Shown one piece after another: positions 27,180 to 37,253 of a DNA stretch of 64,000 nt. The stretch spans positions 52,061 to 116,060 of the forward strand of contig NZ_PIJY01000045.1 of assembly GCF_008304605.1 (NCBI RefSeq), in the 5' to 3' direction. How positions within the stretch are numbered: position 1 is the first letter of the stretch; each line of letters starts with the position of its first letter. Origin of the DNA: Oceanobacillus polygoni (GTDB taxonomy: Bacteria; Bacillota; Bacilli; Bacillales; Amphibacillaceae). The notes beneath the pieces were generated by a model that saw nothing but the letters and a program-made list of their open reading frames with translations, did no database searches and was not told the DNA's origin. The position numbers and the translations under genes are program-made.

Positions 27180-27368
27180 TTATACGCGCTCTACTTTACC
27201 AGACTTAAGGGCACGTGCAGAAACATAAACTTTTTTAGGTTTACCGTCTACCATAATACGTACTTTTTGTACATTAGCTTTCCAATTACGTTTGTTGGAA
27301 TTCATAGCGTGAGAACGAAGGTTTCCACTGCGAGTTTGACGTCCAGTTACAACACATTTTCTAGCCAT
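27180..27368 (-). CDS. rpmB: 50S ribosomal protein L28
   Basis: A 62-residue L28 starting MARKCVVTG with the conserved RQTRSGN and [13 protein letters not shown] segments. An in-frame ATG lies three codons upstream, but AAGGAGTG is spaced for the ATG at 27368, which is also the family start. The single C at residue 5 suggests a form without the CxxC zinc pairs seen in some L28 paralogues. Reverse orientation inside a plus-strand block matches B. subtilis. Confidence 0.95.
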   Translation of the reverse strand: MARKCVVTGRQTRSGNLRSHAMNSNKRNWKANVQKVRIMVDGKPKKVYVSARALKSGKVERV

Positions 27369-27735
27369 GTTATTCACTCCTTACTCTATCATGTGTCATT
27401 AATTACTTATACAATTTATCACAAGTAAGCTAATAATGCAACGAATCTTTTTTTATGTTTGCTGGAAAGTGGCCGATGACAAGCACGACTCATTGGGATA
27501 AAGCGAAAATACTTGACAGATTTTCTGGAATCGTTCATTGTTATATGAGGTGTTTTTTAATTTTATACGTATTAAATTGTAGTTGCTTTTAAATATGTTC
27601 TGTGTATAGTATAATTTGCTTATATTGTGTAAAGGTTTAAAAGGCATCGCAAGCTTCAAATTATGCATAGCGTTTTTTACAGTTATGTTGCTTTTCATTC
27701 GGAGCTTTTTGATATGTACGTTAAGGGGGATTATT
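27369..27735. promoter_or_regulatory. Divergent promoter region rpmB/yloU
   Basis: A 367-base AT-rich gap between divergent genes. On the plus strand TTGCTT (27583-27588), 16 bases, TATAGT (27605-27610) is a possible promoter for yloU-fakA. The frame of yloU extends upstream to 27616 without a usable ribosome binding site. No named leader RNA was recognised. Confidence 0.35.
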
Positions 27736-28098
27736 ATGTCCATTGAACTTCATACAAATGATGGTCAAGTAACAATTACAAATGAAGTAATCGCTACAAT
27801 TGCAGGTGGAACTGCAGTTGAATGTTATGGTATTGTAGGAATGGCATCTAAGAGCCAAATTAAAGATGGAATTGCAGAAATCCTTAGAAAAGAAAACTAT
27901 GCAAGAGGTATTGTAGTTCGACAAGAAGAAGATAAATTGCATATCGATATGTATATTATCGTGAGTTATGGTACGAAAATTTCTGAAGTAGCAAACAATG
28001 TGCAATCACAAGTTAAATATACATTACATCAATCGTTAGGTTTATCTATTGACTCAGTAAATATTTTTATTCAAGGTGTCCGTGTAGCAAAAGACTAG
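27736..28098 (+). CDS. yloU: Asp23/Gls24 family envelope stress protein YloU
   Basis: A 120-residue Asp23/Gls24 protein (SIELHTNDGQVTITNEVIATIAGG, then GIVGMAS). AAGGGGGA stands six bases before the ATG at 27736, which rules out the longer upstream frame. Members of the family are membrane-associated through AmaP-like partners and linked to cell-envelope stress. It is followed by the fatty-acid kinase gene at 30 bases, the invariant yloU-yloV pair; the exact role of the pair is not settled. Confidence 0.9.
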   Translation: MSIELHTNDGQVTITNEVIATIAGGTAVECYGIVGMASKSQIKDGIAEILRKENYARGIVVRQEEDKLHIDMYIIVSYGTKISEVANNVQSQVKYTLHQSLGLSIDSVNIFIQGVRVAKD

Positions 28099-28128
28099 TT
28101 TTGTTTCGGTTTTGGAGGAGGAAATTCA

Positions 28129-29787
28129 GTGACGGTAGAAAAGTTAGATGGCGTTACGTTAGCACAGATGATACTCACTGGAGCACATCATTTATCAAAT
28201 AATGCCAAGAAAATAGATGCGCTAAATGTATTCCCGGTACCAGATGGAGATACGGGAACAAATATGAATTTATCGATGACTTCAGGTGCAAATGAAGTGA
28301 AACAACTTACAAGTAATAGTACGTCTGAAGTAGCAAATGCTTTTGCAAAAGGACTGTTAATGGGAGCAAGGGGAAATTCAGGTGTTATTTTATCCCAAAT
28401 TTTCCGTGGTTTTGCGAAAGGCATGGAAAAGAAGCAATCGTTATCAGTTGCCGATTTGGCTGAGGCATTTGATGCTGGTGTTGCTAGTGCCTATAAAGCT
28501 GTAATGAAGCCTGTTGAAGGTACCATTTTAACGGTGGCGAAGGATGCCGCTAAAGAAGCAGTACGTGTGTCTGAAACAGAACATGATATCATCGTTTTCC
28601 TGGAAAAGGTACTAACTGAGGCGAAGGCATCTTTAAAGCGCACTCCGGATTTATTACCTGTTTTAAAAGAGGTGGGAGTAGTTGATTCTGGTGGACAAGG
28701 CCTTGTAACGATTTATGAAGGCTTTTTGGCTGCTTTAAAAGGGGAAGCTTTACCAGCTGATACAACGGTAGTGAAGATGGAAGAAATGGTGAATGCCGAG
28801 CATCATAAGGTTAGCCAAGATTTCATGGATACTTCAGAGATTGAATTCGGTTACTGTACGGAGTTCATGGTGAAATTTGAGGATGAAAAGTTAGCCGATC
28901 ATCCATTTAATGAAGATAAATTCCGTAATGAATTAAGCGAACATGGGGACTCCCTATTAGTTGTATCAGATGATGAAATCGTAAAGGTTCATATCCATTC
29001 GGAGGAACCTGGAACATGTCTTACGTTGGGACAGCGTTTCGGCAGCTTGATCAATATGAAGATCGAAAATATGCGTGAACAGCATGCTGCAATTGTTGGC
29101 GAGCATTCTCATGATGCTCCGAAGCAAAAAAGTAAGTATGGTGTTGTGACAGTTGCTATGGGAAGTGGCCTCAAGGCATTATTTGAAAGCCTAGGAGTAT
29201 CGGTTGTTATAGAAGGTGGACAAACGATGAACCCGAGTACCCAGGATATTACAGATGCTATTCAAAAAGCAAATGCAGAAAATGTAATCATTTTACCGAA
29301 CAATAAAAATATTTGGATGGCAGCTGACCAAGCAGCTGAGCTTGCTGAAGGAAATGTAGCAGTTGTGGCGACAAAAACTATTCCACAAGGGATTAGTGCA
29401 ATGTTGGCATTTAATTCGGAAGCTGACATTAATGAGAATAAAGAAGCAATGGATGAAGCCCGAAAGCATGTAAAAACCGGACAAATAACATATGCTGTAA
29501 GAGATACGCAAATTGATGGCATCACAATTGAAAAAGACAGCTTTATGGGTATTAATGAAGGTAAGATTGTTGTAACACATAAAGATAAAGTAGAAGCTGT
29601 TAAATTATTATTGAATGAATTAATTACAGATGAAGATGAAATATTGACTGTTTTACAGGGCGAAGATGTAGAAGAAAGTGAAGTAGCGGAGCTTGTGGAC
29701 TATATTGAAGCGACATATGAAGATGTTGAGGTTGAGGTTCATAACGGTAACCAGCCTATCTATTCTTATATTTTCTCTGTAGAATAA
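28129..29787 (+). CDS. fakA: Fatty acid kinase catalytic subunit FakA (YloV)
   Basis: A 552-residue DAK1/DegV-kinase-type protein. The N-terminal DhaL-like ATP-binding domain (about 1-205) carries NVFPVPDGDTGTNM and ARGNSGVILSQ. The middle and C-terminal regions resemble FakA, including the NPSTQDI and FNSEADIN segments. FakA phosphorylates fatty acids bound to FakB (DegV) proteins for phospholipid synthesis. The start is GTG, preceded by GGAGGAGG. It is the last core gene before the accessory insertion and ends in a strong terminator. Confidence 0.92.
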   Translation: MTVEKLDGVTLAQMILTGAHHLSNNAKKIDALNVFPVPDGDTGTNMNLSMTSGANEVKQLTSNSTSEVANAFAKGLLMGARGNSGVILSQIFRGFAKGMEKKQSLSVADLAEAFDAGVASAYKAVMKPVEGTILTVAKDAAKEAVRVSETEHDIIVFLEKVLTEAKASLKRTPDLLPVLKEVGVVDSGGQGLVTIYEGFLAALKGEALPADTTVVKMEEMVNAEHHKVSQDFMDTSEIEFGYCTEFMVKFEDEKLADHPFNEDKFRNELSEHGDSLLVVSDDEIVKVHIHSEEPGTCLTLGQRFGSLINMKIENMREQHAAIVGEHSHDAPKQKSKYGVVTVAMGSGLKALFESLGVSVVIEGGQTMNPSTQDITDAIQKANAENVIILPNNKNIWMAADQAAELAEGNVAVVATKTIPQGISAMLAFNSEADINENKEAMDEARKHVKTGQITYAVRDTQIDGITIEKDSFMGINEGKIVVTHKDKVEAVKLLLNELITDEDEILTVLQGEDVEESEVAELVDYIEATYEDVEVEVHNGNQPIYSYIFSVE

Positions 29788-29798
29788 TGTTTGTTAGA

Positions 29799-29826
29799 AG
29801 ATCGTACGATTGCGTACGATCTTTTT
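29799..29826 (+). terminator. Intrinsic terminator after fakA
   Basis: AGATCGTACG pairs perfectly with CGTACGATCT around a four-base loop, followed by four T. It cleanly ends the core segment. Confidence 0.9.
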
Positions 29827-30455
29827 GGTTTCTCTCCAATTTTGATAGCTATTGTCGTTGGCACTATGAAGTTTGCCTTAGAAAAGCGAAAAAACTTGAT
29901 TTCCCCGAATAAATCTGTATCATAGGTATAGTATTGATTTAATCACATATCGATTATATATATTTATACTCTCAAACTATTTTGTCTTTAGTTAATCTAC
30001 TAATAGACGAAGTAGACAAACCTCTCTTTTCGTTGTTCAGAAGACCCACCGTCTTCATCAGTACCTGACTGAAAATGAACGGCACGAATGACAAACATTA
30101 AAAACCAATAATAATTGAATATGACGTATTTTGTGGTTCTCTATATGAGATCGCTTATTTGTTATGGATTTCACAAAGATTTAAGTTTAATCGATAATGA
30201 AGATTAATTTTAATACAAAAAAACGAGTTGTGTGTAAGAACGTGATCAACACTTTTGATGATGCTTTTTAGAGCTGTAAGGATCTAGCTTCGATAAAGCG
30301 AACATTAATAGGATGTTGGCTTGATTGAAATTTCCCAATAATAACATAATCAATTCTTTTATCTGATTTTTAAAATTAGATAATGGGTTTTGAACTTATA
30401 CGAAATGGGGAAACTGATTGTTAAACACACGAAATATAAAGGAGGAAAAAGATAA
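29827..30455. promoter_or_regulatory. Gene-free leader of the urease operon
   Basis: A 629-base gap without convincing coding sequence. It must contain the urease promoter, but no single sigma-A pair stands out. A small dyad GAAGAC/GTCTTC sits at 30040-30056, with a wider GTTCA/TGAAC pairing around it. A match to the TnrA/GlnR consensus was looked for and not found. The length is unusual for this tightly packed region and may mark the left junction of the accessory segment. Confidence 0.4.
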
Positions 30456-30758
30456 ATGCAATTATTACCACGTGAAATGGATAAGCTTTTAATTGTAGTG
30501 GCAGCTGATCTAGCGAGACGCAGGAGAGATCGTGGCCTAAAATTGAATCATCCAGAGGCGATGGCGCTTATTACATATGAGCTTTTAGAGGGTGCACGTG
30601 ATGGCAAAACAGTTGCTGAGTTAATGGAATTTGGAGCGACCATTTTAACACGTGAAGATGTAATGGATGGGATACCAGAAATGATTGATGATATTCAAGT
30701 AGAAGCAACCTTTCCTGATGGAACTAAATTAGTAACGGTTCATAACCCAATACGTTAA
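30456..30758 (+). CDS. ureA: Urease gamma subunit
   Basis: A 100-residue UreA with the family start MxLxPREMDKL, [14 protein letters not shown] and the [15 protein letters not shown] terminus. With UreB and UreC it forms the nickel urease, which splits urea into ammonia and carbamate. AAAGGAGGAAAAAG lies before the ATG. First gene of a seven-gene operon. Confidence 0.97.
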   Translation: MQLLPREMDKLLIVVAADLARRRRDRGLKLNHPEAMALITYELLEGARDGKTVAELMEFGATILTREDVMDGIPEMIDDIQVEATFPDGTKLVTVHNPIR

Positions 30759-30774
30759 AGAGAGGAGTGGCAAA

Positions 30775-31098
30775 ATGATTCCTGGTGAATTGATTTTAAT
30801 AGATGAGGAAATCATCTGTAACGAAAATAAAATAAGCTCGAAGGTTACTGTGATCAATACTGGTGACCGACCAGTACAAGTTGGCTCGCATTATCATTTT
30901 TATGAAGTGAATGAAGCATTGGTATTTAATCGTGACGAAACATATGGAAAACGATTGAATGTTCCTGCAGGTGCAGCAGTTCGGTTTGAACCTGGTGATG
31001 AGAAAGAGATTGAGCTAATCGATTATTCTGGAAAACGAGAAGTATACGGATTTAATAATAAAGTAGATGGGCCATTAGAAGGTAGGGATTCAGAATGA
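30775..31098 (+). CDS. ureB: Urease beta subunit
   Basis: A 107-residue UreB with IPGELI at the N-terminus, [15 protein letters not shown] and the [11 protein letters not shown] motif. It is a separate gene, not fused to ureA as in Helicobacter. The stop overlaps the ureC start by four bases. Confidence 0.97.
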   Translation: MIPGELILIDEEIICNENKISSKVTVINTGDRPVQVGSHYHFYEVNEALVFNRDETYGKRLNVPAGAAVRFEPGDEKEIELIDYSGKREVYGFNNKVDGPLEGRDSE

Positions 31099-32807
31099 GT
31101 TTTAAAATGTCCAGAGAGCAATACTCGCAAATGTATGGACCGACAACTGGAGACTCGGTTCGATTAGCCGATACAGATTTATTTATTCAAATTGAAAAAG
31201 ATTATACAACCTATGGTGAAGAAGTAGTATTTGGCGGCGGGAAGGTTATTCGAGATGGTATGGGCCAGCATCCACTAGCTACTCGTGAGGAAGGTGTTCC
31301 TGATACTGTTATTACCAATGTTATTGTGCTTGATTATACAGGGATATATAAAGCAGATGTTGCATTACGAGATGGGTCGATTTTTGCAATTGGAAAAAGC
31401 GGAAATCCACTTGTCATGGATAATGTAGATATTGTTATCGGTGCTGCAACAGAAGTGATTGCAGGAGAAGGGAAAATTCTAACAGCAGGTGGAATCGATA
31501 CCCACGTACACTTTATTAACCCTGCACAAGTAGATGTTGCGCTTACTGCTGGACTGACAACCTTGATTGGTGGGGGAACTGGTCCAGGTGCAGGTTCTCG
31601 GGCGACAACTGTCACACCGGGTATATGGAATATGCACCGGATGCTTCAAGCTGTTGAAGGCCTTCCGATTAATGTTGGTTTGACTGGTAAAGGTCATGCT
31701 GCAACAGCCGGACCACTCGAAGAGCAAATTCGTGCTGGGGCAATCGGCTTGAAGGTACATGAAGATTGGGGAGCGACACCCTCTGCATTAGATCATTCGC
31801 TACGCATAGCTGATGAATTTGACGTTCAGGTTGCGCTTCATGCTGATACATTGAATGAGGCAGGATTTTTTGAAGATACGATGAAAGCAATTAAAAACCG
31901 TGTTATTCATATGTACCATACAGAGGGTGCTGGTGGCGGACATGCACCAGATTTAATTAAATCAGCCGGTATGTTAAATGTACTACCATCTTCAACAAAC
32001 CCAACGATGCCTTATACAGTTAATACAATCGATGAGCATCTTGATATGTTAATGGTTTGTCACCATCTAAATCCATCAGTACCTGAGGATATTGCCTTCG
32101 CAGATTCTCGTATTCGCAGAGAAACTATCGCAGCTGAGGATATCCTACAGGATATGGGTGTATTTAGTATGATGAGCTCCGACGCACAGGCAATGGGACG
32201 TATTGGTGAAGTTGTACTGAGGACATGGCAAACTGCTGACAAAATGAAGAAGCAAATGGGAACGATGAAAGGTGACAGCAAGTACGCAGATAATAATCGT
32301 GCAAAACGTTATATTGCTAAATATACGATTAATCCTGCAATTACACACGGAATTTCAGAATATGTAGGTTCCATTGAAGTTGGAAAATCAGCTGACCTTG
32401 TATTATGGGAGCCGCGCTTCTTTGGAGTGAAACCGGAAATGATTCTAAAAAATGGTCTTGCTGTACAAAGTCTTATGGGCGATGCCAATGCAACAATTCC
32501 AACGCCGCAACCAATGATTTATCGTCCAATGTATGCTACAACAGGGAAAGCATTAGCAAAAAGCTCGTTTACCTTTGTATCACAAGCTGCGTATGACGAT
32601 AACATTCAAGAGAAGCTAGGGCTTGAGAAAATGGTAAGACCCGTTCGTGGAATTCGCCAACTTACAAAGAAGGATATGAAATTAAACACAGCAACTCCTG
32701 AAATTGATGTTGATCCACAAACGTATGAAGTCCGAATAAATGGTGAATTAATTACATGTGATCCCGTTGCCACGGTGCCAATGGGTCAACGATATTTCTT
32801 ATTTTGA
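31095..32807 (+). CDS. ureC: Urease alpha (catalytic) subunit
   Basis: A 570-residue catalytic subunit. All key residues are present: Ni ligands H137, H139, the carbamylated K220, H249, H275 and D363; substrate and flap residues H222, C322 and H323 (in CHHLNPS). These match the Klebsiella enzyme with a constant offset of three. The enzyme is therefore expected to be active once nickel is loaded by UreEFGD. The start overlaps ureB. Confidence 0.98.
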   Translation: MSFKMSREQYSQMYGPTTGDSVRLADTDLFIQIEKDYTTYGEEVVFGGGKVIRDGMGQHPLATREEGVPDTVITNVIVLDYTGIYKADVALRDGSIFAIGKSGNPLVMDNVDIVIGAATEVIAGEGKILTAGGIDTHVHFINPAQVDVALTAGLTTLIGGGTGPGAGSRATTVTPGIWNMHRMLQAVEGLPINVGLTGKGHAATAGPLEEQIRAGAIGLKVHEDWGATPSALDHSLRIADEFDVQVALHADTLNEAGFFEDTMKAIKNRVIHMYHTEGAGGGHAPDLIKSAGMLNVLPSSTNPTMPYTVNTIDEHLDMLMVCHHLNPSVPEDIAFADSRIRRETIAAEDILQDMGVFSMMSSDAQAMGRIGEVVLRTWQTADKMKKQMGTMKGDSKYADNNRAKRYIAKYTINPAITHGISEYVGSIEVGKSADLVLWEPRFFGVKPEMILKNGLAVQSLMGDANATIPTPQPMIYRPMYATTGKALAKSSFTFVSQAAYDDNIQEKLGLEKMVRPVRGIRQLTKKDMKLNTATPEIDVDPQTYEVRINGELITCDPVATVPMGQRYFLF

Positions 32808-32817
32808 GGTGAAATGA

Positions 32818-33273
32818 TTGATTATCGAAAAAATCGTCGGAAATATAAACGAAATGGATCAAGAAGAAGTTAACAAGCTTCATAAAGAAAAGGTTTATCT
32901 TGAAAGTGCTCATTTAGTCAAACGGATTCAGCGTGTTGAAACGGATCACGGAAGAGAAGTTGGAATTCGTCTAAAGGAACCGCGCGATTTAGTAGCTGGT
33001 GATGTACTATTCATGGATGAAGAAAATATGATTATTGTTGATGTGCTGTCAGATGATTTATTAGTGATCAGTCCAAGAACGATGCATGAGATGGGTACGA
33101 TCGCACATCAGCTCGGCAATCGTCATCTTCCAGCTCAGTTTGAAGAGAGTGACATGCTTGTCCAGTATGATTACTTAGTTGAAGAATTGTTACAAGGGTT
33201 AGGTATTCCGTTCAAGCGGGAAGACCGTAAAGTGAAACAAGCCTTCAGACATATAGGTCACAGCCATGATTGA
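32818..33273 (+). CDS. ureE: Urease accessory nickel metallochaperone UreE
   Basis: A 151-residue UreE that delivers Ni2+ to UreG. It has the N-terminal peptide-binding domain and the C-terminal metal-binding domain with the conserved [17 protein letters not shown]. The C-terminal tail holds only a few histidines (GHSHD), so there is no large nickel-storing His tail. The start is TTG at 32818, six bases after GAGGTG that overlaps the ureC stop. The stop overlaps ureF by eight bases. Confidence 0.92.
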   Translation: MIIEKIVGNINEMDQEEVNKLHKEKVYLESAHLVKRIQRVETDHGREVGIRLKEPRDLVAGDVLFMDEENMIIVDVLSDDLLVISPRTMHEMGTIAHQLGNRHLPAQFEESDMLVQYDYLVEELLQGLGIPFKREDRKVKQAFRHIGHSHD

Positions 33274-33952
33274 TCGTTCTTTATCACTTTTTCAACTATG
33301 TGATTCCAATTTTCCTACAGGATCTTTCAGTCATTCATTCGGGCTGGAAACTTATATACAGGAAGGCATCGTTCATGATAAAGAGTCTTTTTCAAGGTGG
33401 TTAAAGGTATACTTGCATGAGCAACTTGTTTATTCAGATGGTTTAGCATCGCGGCTTGCATACGAGGCGCTAGTTGAAGATGATCTAGATAAGGTGTGGG
33501 AATTGGACAGGTTATTAACTGTCCAAAACCTTGCGCGTGAATCACGAGACGGAACCCAACGAATGGGAGATCGTATGTTAAACATCACAGAGGAATTGTA
33601 TAAAATTCCAGTCACATCACAATATCGACGTCGAATTAAAGAGAAGCAGTCGTTTGGCCACTCAGCGCTTGCGTTTACAATCGTTGGTTACCACCTTCAT
33701 GTGGATAAGGAAACGACTATCCTATACTATTTATATTCGACCATTACTGCTCTTGTTCAAAATGCTGTCCGCGCTATCCCTTTGGGACAAACTACTGGTC
33801 AGCAGATCATTCACGAATTTCAAAAAGAACTTGTTGTAGCAACGGATAAAGTAATGCAATTAAAAAAAATCAATTTTGGAATCGTTTCGCCAGGCTTAGA
33901 ATTATCTCAAATGAAGCATGAGCGTGTAAATATACGAATCTTTATGTCATAG
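33266..33952 (+). CDS. ureF: Urease accessory protein UreF
   Basis: A 228-residue UreF, with the conserved [19 protein letters not shown] near the N-terminus and [10 protein letters not shown] towards the C-terminus. It bridges UreD and UreG in the urease activation complex and enforces fidelity of UreG GTPase action. Its start overlaps the ureE stop. Confidence 0.94.
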   Translation: MIDRSLSLFQLCDSNFPTGSFSHSFGLETYIQEGIVHDKESFSRWLKVYLHEQLVYSDGLASRLAYEALVEDDLDKVWELDRLLTVQNLARESRDGTQRMGDRMLNITEELYKIPVTSQYRRRIKEKQSFGHSALAFTIVGYHLHVDKETTILYYLYSTITALVQNAVRAIPLGQTTGQQIIHEFQKELVVATDKVMQLKKINFGIVSPGLELSQMKHERVNIRIFMS

Positions 33953-33981
33953 TTTTAGAATTTTGTAAAGGAAGTGTTTAT

Positions 33982-34602
33982 ATGGAACCAATTCGAATTG
34001 GAGTAGGTGGTCCTGTTGGTGCAGGGAAAACCATGCTCGTAGAAAAGCTAACACGTGCATTAGATGGAGAAATCAGCATGGCAGTTATTACAAATGATAT
34101 TTATACGAAAGAGGATGCGAAATTTCTTGTGGCAAACGGAATATTGCCGGATGATCGAATCATTGGTGTGGAAACAGGAGGCTGCCCGCATACAGCGATC
34201 CGAGAAGATGCATCGATGAACTTTGCGGCAATTGATGAGTTAAAAGAAAAACATCCAGATGTAGAGCTGATTTTTGTGGAGAGTGGTGGCGATAATCTTG
34301 CTGCAACATTTAGCCCGGAGCTTGTTGATTTCTCCATTTATATTATTGATGTGGCACAAGGAGAGAAGATCCCACGTAAAGGTGGACAAGGGATGATTAA
34401 ATCGGACCTATTTATTATCAATAAAACAGATCTAGCTCCATACGTTGGTGCGAGCCTTGAAGTGATGGAGTCAGATACGAAGGTTTTCCGTGGGAATAAG
34501 CCATTTGTTTTTACAAATTTAAAAGATAATGAAGGTCTTGATGAGGTTATTGATTGGATCAAAAAGCATGCATTGTTAAAAGGTTTGGAGCAAGATGACT
34601 GA
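33982..34602 (+). CDS. ureG: Urease accessory GTPase UreG
   Basis: A 206-residue SIMIBI GTPase. The P-loop is GGPVGAGKT, the nickel-binding CPH motif lies in [15 protein letters not shown], and the base-recognition NKTD is in [12 protein letters not shown]. UreG dimers carry nickel from UreE to the UreDF-urease complex. GGAAGTG precedes the ATG. The stop overlaps the ureD start by eight bases. Confidence 0.96.
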   Translation: MEPIRIGVGGPVGAGKTMLVEKLTRALDGEISMAVITNDIYTKEDAKFLVANGILPDDRIIGVETGGCPHTAIREDASMNFAAIDELKEKHPDVELIFVESGGDNLAATFSPELVDFSIYIIDVAQGEKIPRKGGQGMIKSDLFIINKTDLAPYVGASLEVMESDTKVFRGNKPFVFTNLKDNEGLDEVIDWIKKHALLKGLEQDD

Positions 34603-35419
34603 TTGGACGGGGTTTCTAGAGCTTGACTTAGAAAAACGTCAAGGGAGAACGGTAGCTAAAAACGTTTATTTTCAGGGGGCTTTCAAAGTAATGCGCCCTA
34701 TATATCATAACAATTATAGCTATCCTTGTTATTATCTTTTAAATCCTGGTGGTGGCTATCTAGATGGCGATACGTACCGAATGAAAGTAACGCTTGATGA
34801 AGGTGCACAGCTTACGTTAACGACACAGTCTGCAACAAAAGTTTATAAAACGCCGAATAAAGAAGCATACCAGGAAACAGAATTTCACCTAAAAAAAGAT
34901 AGTTATTTAGAATATTTACCAGATGCGCTTATTGCCTATCAGGATGCACGTTATTTTCAGAAGAATACGGTTTATATGGAAAAGGGTGCAACATTACTTT
35001 ATACTGATATTTTGACACCAGGCTGGTCTCCAGAAGGGAAACAATTTAGTTATAATCATTTACGACTTATCAACGAAATCTATATGGATAATGAATTGAT
35101 TGCCTTTGATCATATTAACCTGAACCCAGGTGCTCAAGAAATTGGTGGTCTAGGTTTTATGGAAGGCTATACACATTTAGGCTCGTTTATCGTGATTGGC
35201 GAAAAGACAGATTCTGCTTTACTTGATTTGTTATATGAAACAATTGGCGAAGAAGCTGCTGATATAAAAGCAGGTTTATCAGAACTTCATATACCTGGTT
35301 TTACAATAAGGGTATTAGCTAACTCTACCCAAGTAATCGAACGAATTTTCACTGCTTGTCATCATGTAATAAGTAATGAATGGTATCAAATGAAACCAAG
35401 TTTTCTAAGAAAATATTAA
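34595..35419 (+). CDS. ureD: Urease accessory protein UreD (UreH)
   Basis: A 274-residue UreD/UreH with the family motifs [13 protein letters not shown] and [13 protein letters not shown]. It forms the scaffold of the activation complex and holds the nickel-delivery tunnel. Last gene of the operon, overlapping ureG and followed by a clear terminator. No urea or nickel transporter gene accompanies the operon in this window. Confidence 0.94.
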   Translation: MTDWTGFLELDLEKRQGRTVAKNVYFQGAFKVMRPIYHNNYSYPCYYLLNPGGGYLDGDTYRMKVTLDEGAQLTLTTQSATKVYKTPNKEAYQETEFHLKKDSYLEYLPDALIAYQDARYFQKNTVYMEKGATLLYTDILTPGWSPEGKQFSYNHLRLINEIYMDNELIAFDHINLNPGAQEIGGLGFMEGYTHLGSFIVIGEKTDSALLDLLYETIGEEAADIKAGLSELHIPGFTIRVLANSTQVIERIFTACHHVISNEWYQMKPSFLRKY

Positions 35420-35425
35420 TATCGT

Positions 35426-35457
35426 CCCGACAATCGAAAAGGTTGTCGGGCTTTTTT
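35426..35457 (+). terminator. Intrinsic terminator of the urease operon
   Basis: CCCGACAA (35426-35433) pairs with TTGTCGGG (35443-35450), followed by CTTTTTT. Confidence 0.9.
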
Positions 35458-35685
35458 AGTGCATCACATTTTAGTATAGATTAAGAGTATTGGATAAAGA
35501 GGGTGTTTCATTTACAAGAAGCATTCTCTTTGTGATTTCAGAATAATAAACCTAAGCAACTAGTTTATTGATAAAACAGGTATTTCACATTTGTCACCCC
35601 TTTACGAATACTTTATTCAATAATGGGATACATATAACGACAACATTTGATTAAAATCACTTTTTAAAAAAATATATTATAAATG

Positions 35686-35715
35686 TGCAAACTTTTTACC
35701 CTGTTCGTACGTCTA
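35686..35715 (+). promoter_or_regulatory. ECF-type (autoregulatory) promoter
   Basis: GCAAAC at 35687-35692 followed by a T-run, then 17 bases and CGTC at 35710-35713. This fits the AAC/CGTC promoter pattern of Bacillus ECF sigma factors such as SigV and SigW. It lies 44 bases upstream of the sigma-factor gene, as expected for self-activation. The match is by eye. Confidence 0.65.
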
Positions 35716-35757
35716 GTATGTATAAGCTTATTAACCGCCGAAAAGGAGCTCTTTTAG

Positions 35758-36294
35758 ATGGGTTTGTTTAAAAAAACAAAAATAGAAAAAGAATTAACCG
35801 CGTTTATTATAGAGAATAAAGAGAGTTTTTATAGGGTCGCCTATAGCTATGTAGGAAATCAAGAGGATGCGCTTGACATTGTACAGGATGCGATTCATAA
35901 AGCTCTCATTCGCATCAACACATTGGAAAATCAAGTTGGTTTAAAAAGTTGGTTTTATAAGATAGTTGTAAACACTTCCCTGGATCATTTGCGAAAGCAT
36001 AAACGGGTGAGTGTAGTTGATGATACCGTGATGGAAGTTATAGTAAGTGGTAGAGAAGATGAGTATCACCATTTAGATTTACAAGAGGCGATTGATCACC
36101 TTCCATGTAAGTACAAAACAATAATCATACTTAGATATTTTGAAGATATGAAAATAGAAGAAATCGCCAAAATTATGGATGAAAATGTTAATACGATTAA
36201 AACAAGGCTGTACAGAGGATTGAAAATGCTGAAAGTTGAACTGGATGAAGATCCAACTATTGAGGAGGAGGTTAAACATGGGAAGAAACTTTAA
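35758..36294 (+). CDS. ECF RNA polymerase sigma factor, SigV-like
   Basis: A 178-residue ECF sigma factor. Region 2 (about 20-85) includes YVGNQEDALDIVQDA, and region 4 (about 110-165) includes the recognition helix stretch NVNTIKTRLYRGLKML. AAAAGGAG precedes the ATG. The next gene is an RsiV-like anti-sigma factor and the third is a peptidoglycan deacetylase, which suggests SigV function: response to lysozyme. Its stop overlaps the anti-sigma gene by 17 bases, favouring balanced synthesis. Confidence 0.88.
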   Translation: MGLFKKTKIEKELTAFIIENKESFYRVAYSYVGNQEDALDIVQDAIHKALIRINTLENQVGLKSWFYKIVVNTSLDHLRKHKRVSVVDDTVMEVIVSGREDEYHHLDLQEAIDHLPCKYKTIIILRYFEDMKIEEIAKIMDENVNTIKTRLYRGLKMLKVELDEDPTIEEEVKHGKKL

Positions 36295-37153
36295 ATCCGT
36301 AAAGAAAAAGTATGATGAAATCGTGATTCCAAAAGAACTTGATAATGTTGTGCAAGATGCACTGAAAAAACGGAGAACTAAAAGACTAACAGCTAAATGG
36401 TCTGCTGGTGTTGCTGCAGCTGCTTTATTATTTACAACGAGTGTCAATGTCAGTCCAGCGATGGCTCAAGCTTTATCTGAGGTACCTATTGTTGGAGAGG
36501 TTATAAAGGTTATAACAATTACACAATTTGAGGAGGAAGATGGGCTTCTATCAGCAGATATTAAAGTACCGGCAGTGACAGATTTAGAAAACAAAAAACT
36601 TGAAGATAGTCTAAATGAGGAATATTTAGAAGAAGGCAAAACCCTTTATAAAGAGTTTGAAGCTATTATGAAAAAGGTTAATGAGGGGGAAACTGGGCAT
36701 TATGCGATTTCTAGTGGCTTCGAAGTAAAGATAGATAATGAGCAAATTCTTGTGTTAGAGAGGTATGTCGATAGAATTGCTGCTTCAGGTTCAACAACGC
36801 TTCAATATGACACGATTGATAAAAAAAATGAAATATTGTTGTCACTACCAATGCTGTTCACTGATGAAAGCTATATTCAGATAATCAGCGGAAATATCAA
36901 GGATCAAATGCGTGAACAAATGAATTCAGATACTGATAAAATATATTGGGTGGAAGATGCTGGCTTGGAAGACTTTGGTGATTTCTTTGAAACAATACAA
37001 GCTGAACAGCAATTTTATATTAATCATGATGGCAAGCTTGTCATCTCTTTTGATGAATATGAAGTTGCACCAGGATATATGGGAACCGTTGAATTCATAA
37101 TTCCAACTGAAGTTTTAAATGAAGTACTCGTTAGTAATGAATATATCCATTAA
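36278..37153 (+). CDS. RsiV-like membrane anti-sigma factor
   Basis: A 291-residue protein. The cytosolic N-terminus (about 1-40, with IPKELDNVVQDALKKR) probably binds the sigma factor. One membrane segment covers about 41-58, directly followed by A61-M-A63, a plausible signal-peptidase site, and the extracellular part has DUF4163/DUF3298-type character. B. subtilis RsiV binds lysozyme directly and is then cut by signal peptidase and RasP; the layout here allows the same. The frame opens at 36236, but GAGGAGGAG points to the ATG at 36278. Confidence 0.82.
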   Translation: MGRNFKSVKKKYDEIVIPKELDNVVQDALKKRRTKRLTAKWSAGVAAAALLFTTSVNVSPAMAQALSEVPIVGEVIKVITITQFEEEDGLLSADIKVPAVTDLENKKLEDSLNEEYLEEGKTLYKEFEAIMKKVNEGETGHYAISSGFEVKIDNEQILVLERYVDRIAASGSTTLQYDTIDKKNEILLSLPMLFTDESYIQIISGNIKDQMREQMNSDTDKIYWVEDAGLEDFGDFFETIQAEQQFYINHDGKLVISFDEYEVAPGYMGTVEFIIPTEVLNEVLVSNEYIH

Positions 37154-37204
37154 TGTACTGTAACCATCATTGTAATGAGGTTGCGAATAATAAGTAACAT
37201 GTAG

Positions 37205-37234
37205 GTAGGGCTATTAGTTCTGCTGATAGCCTAC
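37205..37234 (+). other. Hairpin between anti-sigma and deacetylase genes
   Basis: GTAGGGCTATTAG can pair with CTGATAGCCTAC, with one bulge and one wobble, 19 bases before the next start codon. No T-run follows, so it is more likely an RNA-processing or stability element than a terminator. Confidence 0.4.
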
Positions 37235-37253
37235 TAGAAAGGATAAATATAAA

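Noticed and set aside
30220-30260. TnrA/GlnR box upstream of ureA
   Set aside because: A TGTGTAA...CAACAC string is near the consensus but the spacing and the second half do not fit TGTNAN7TNACA.
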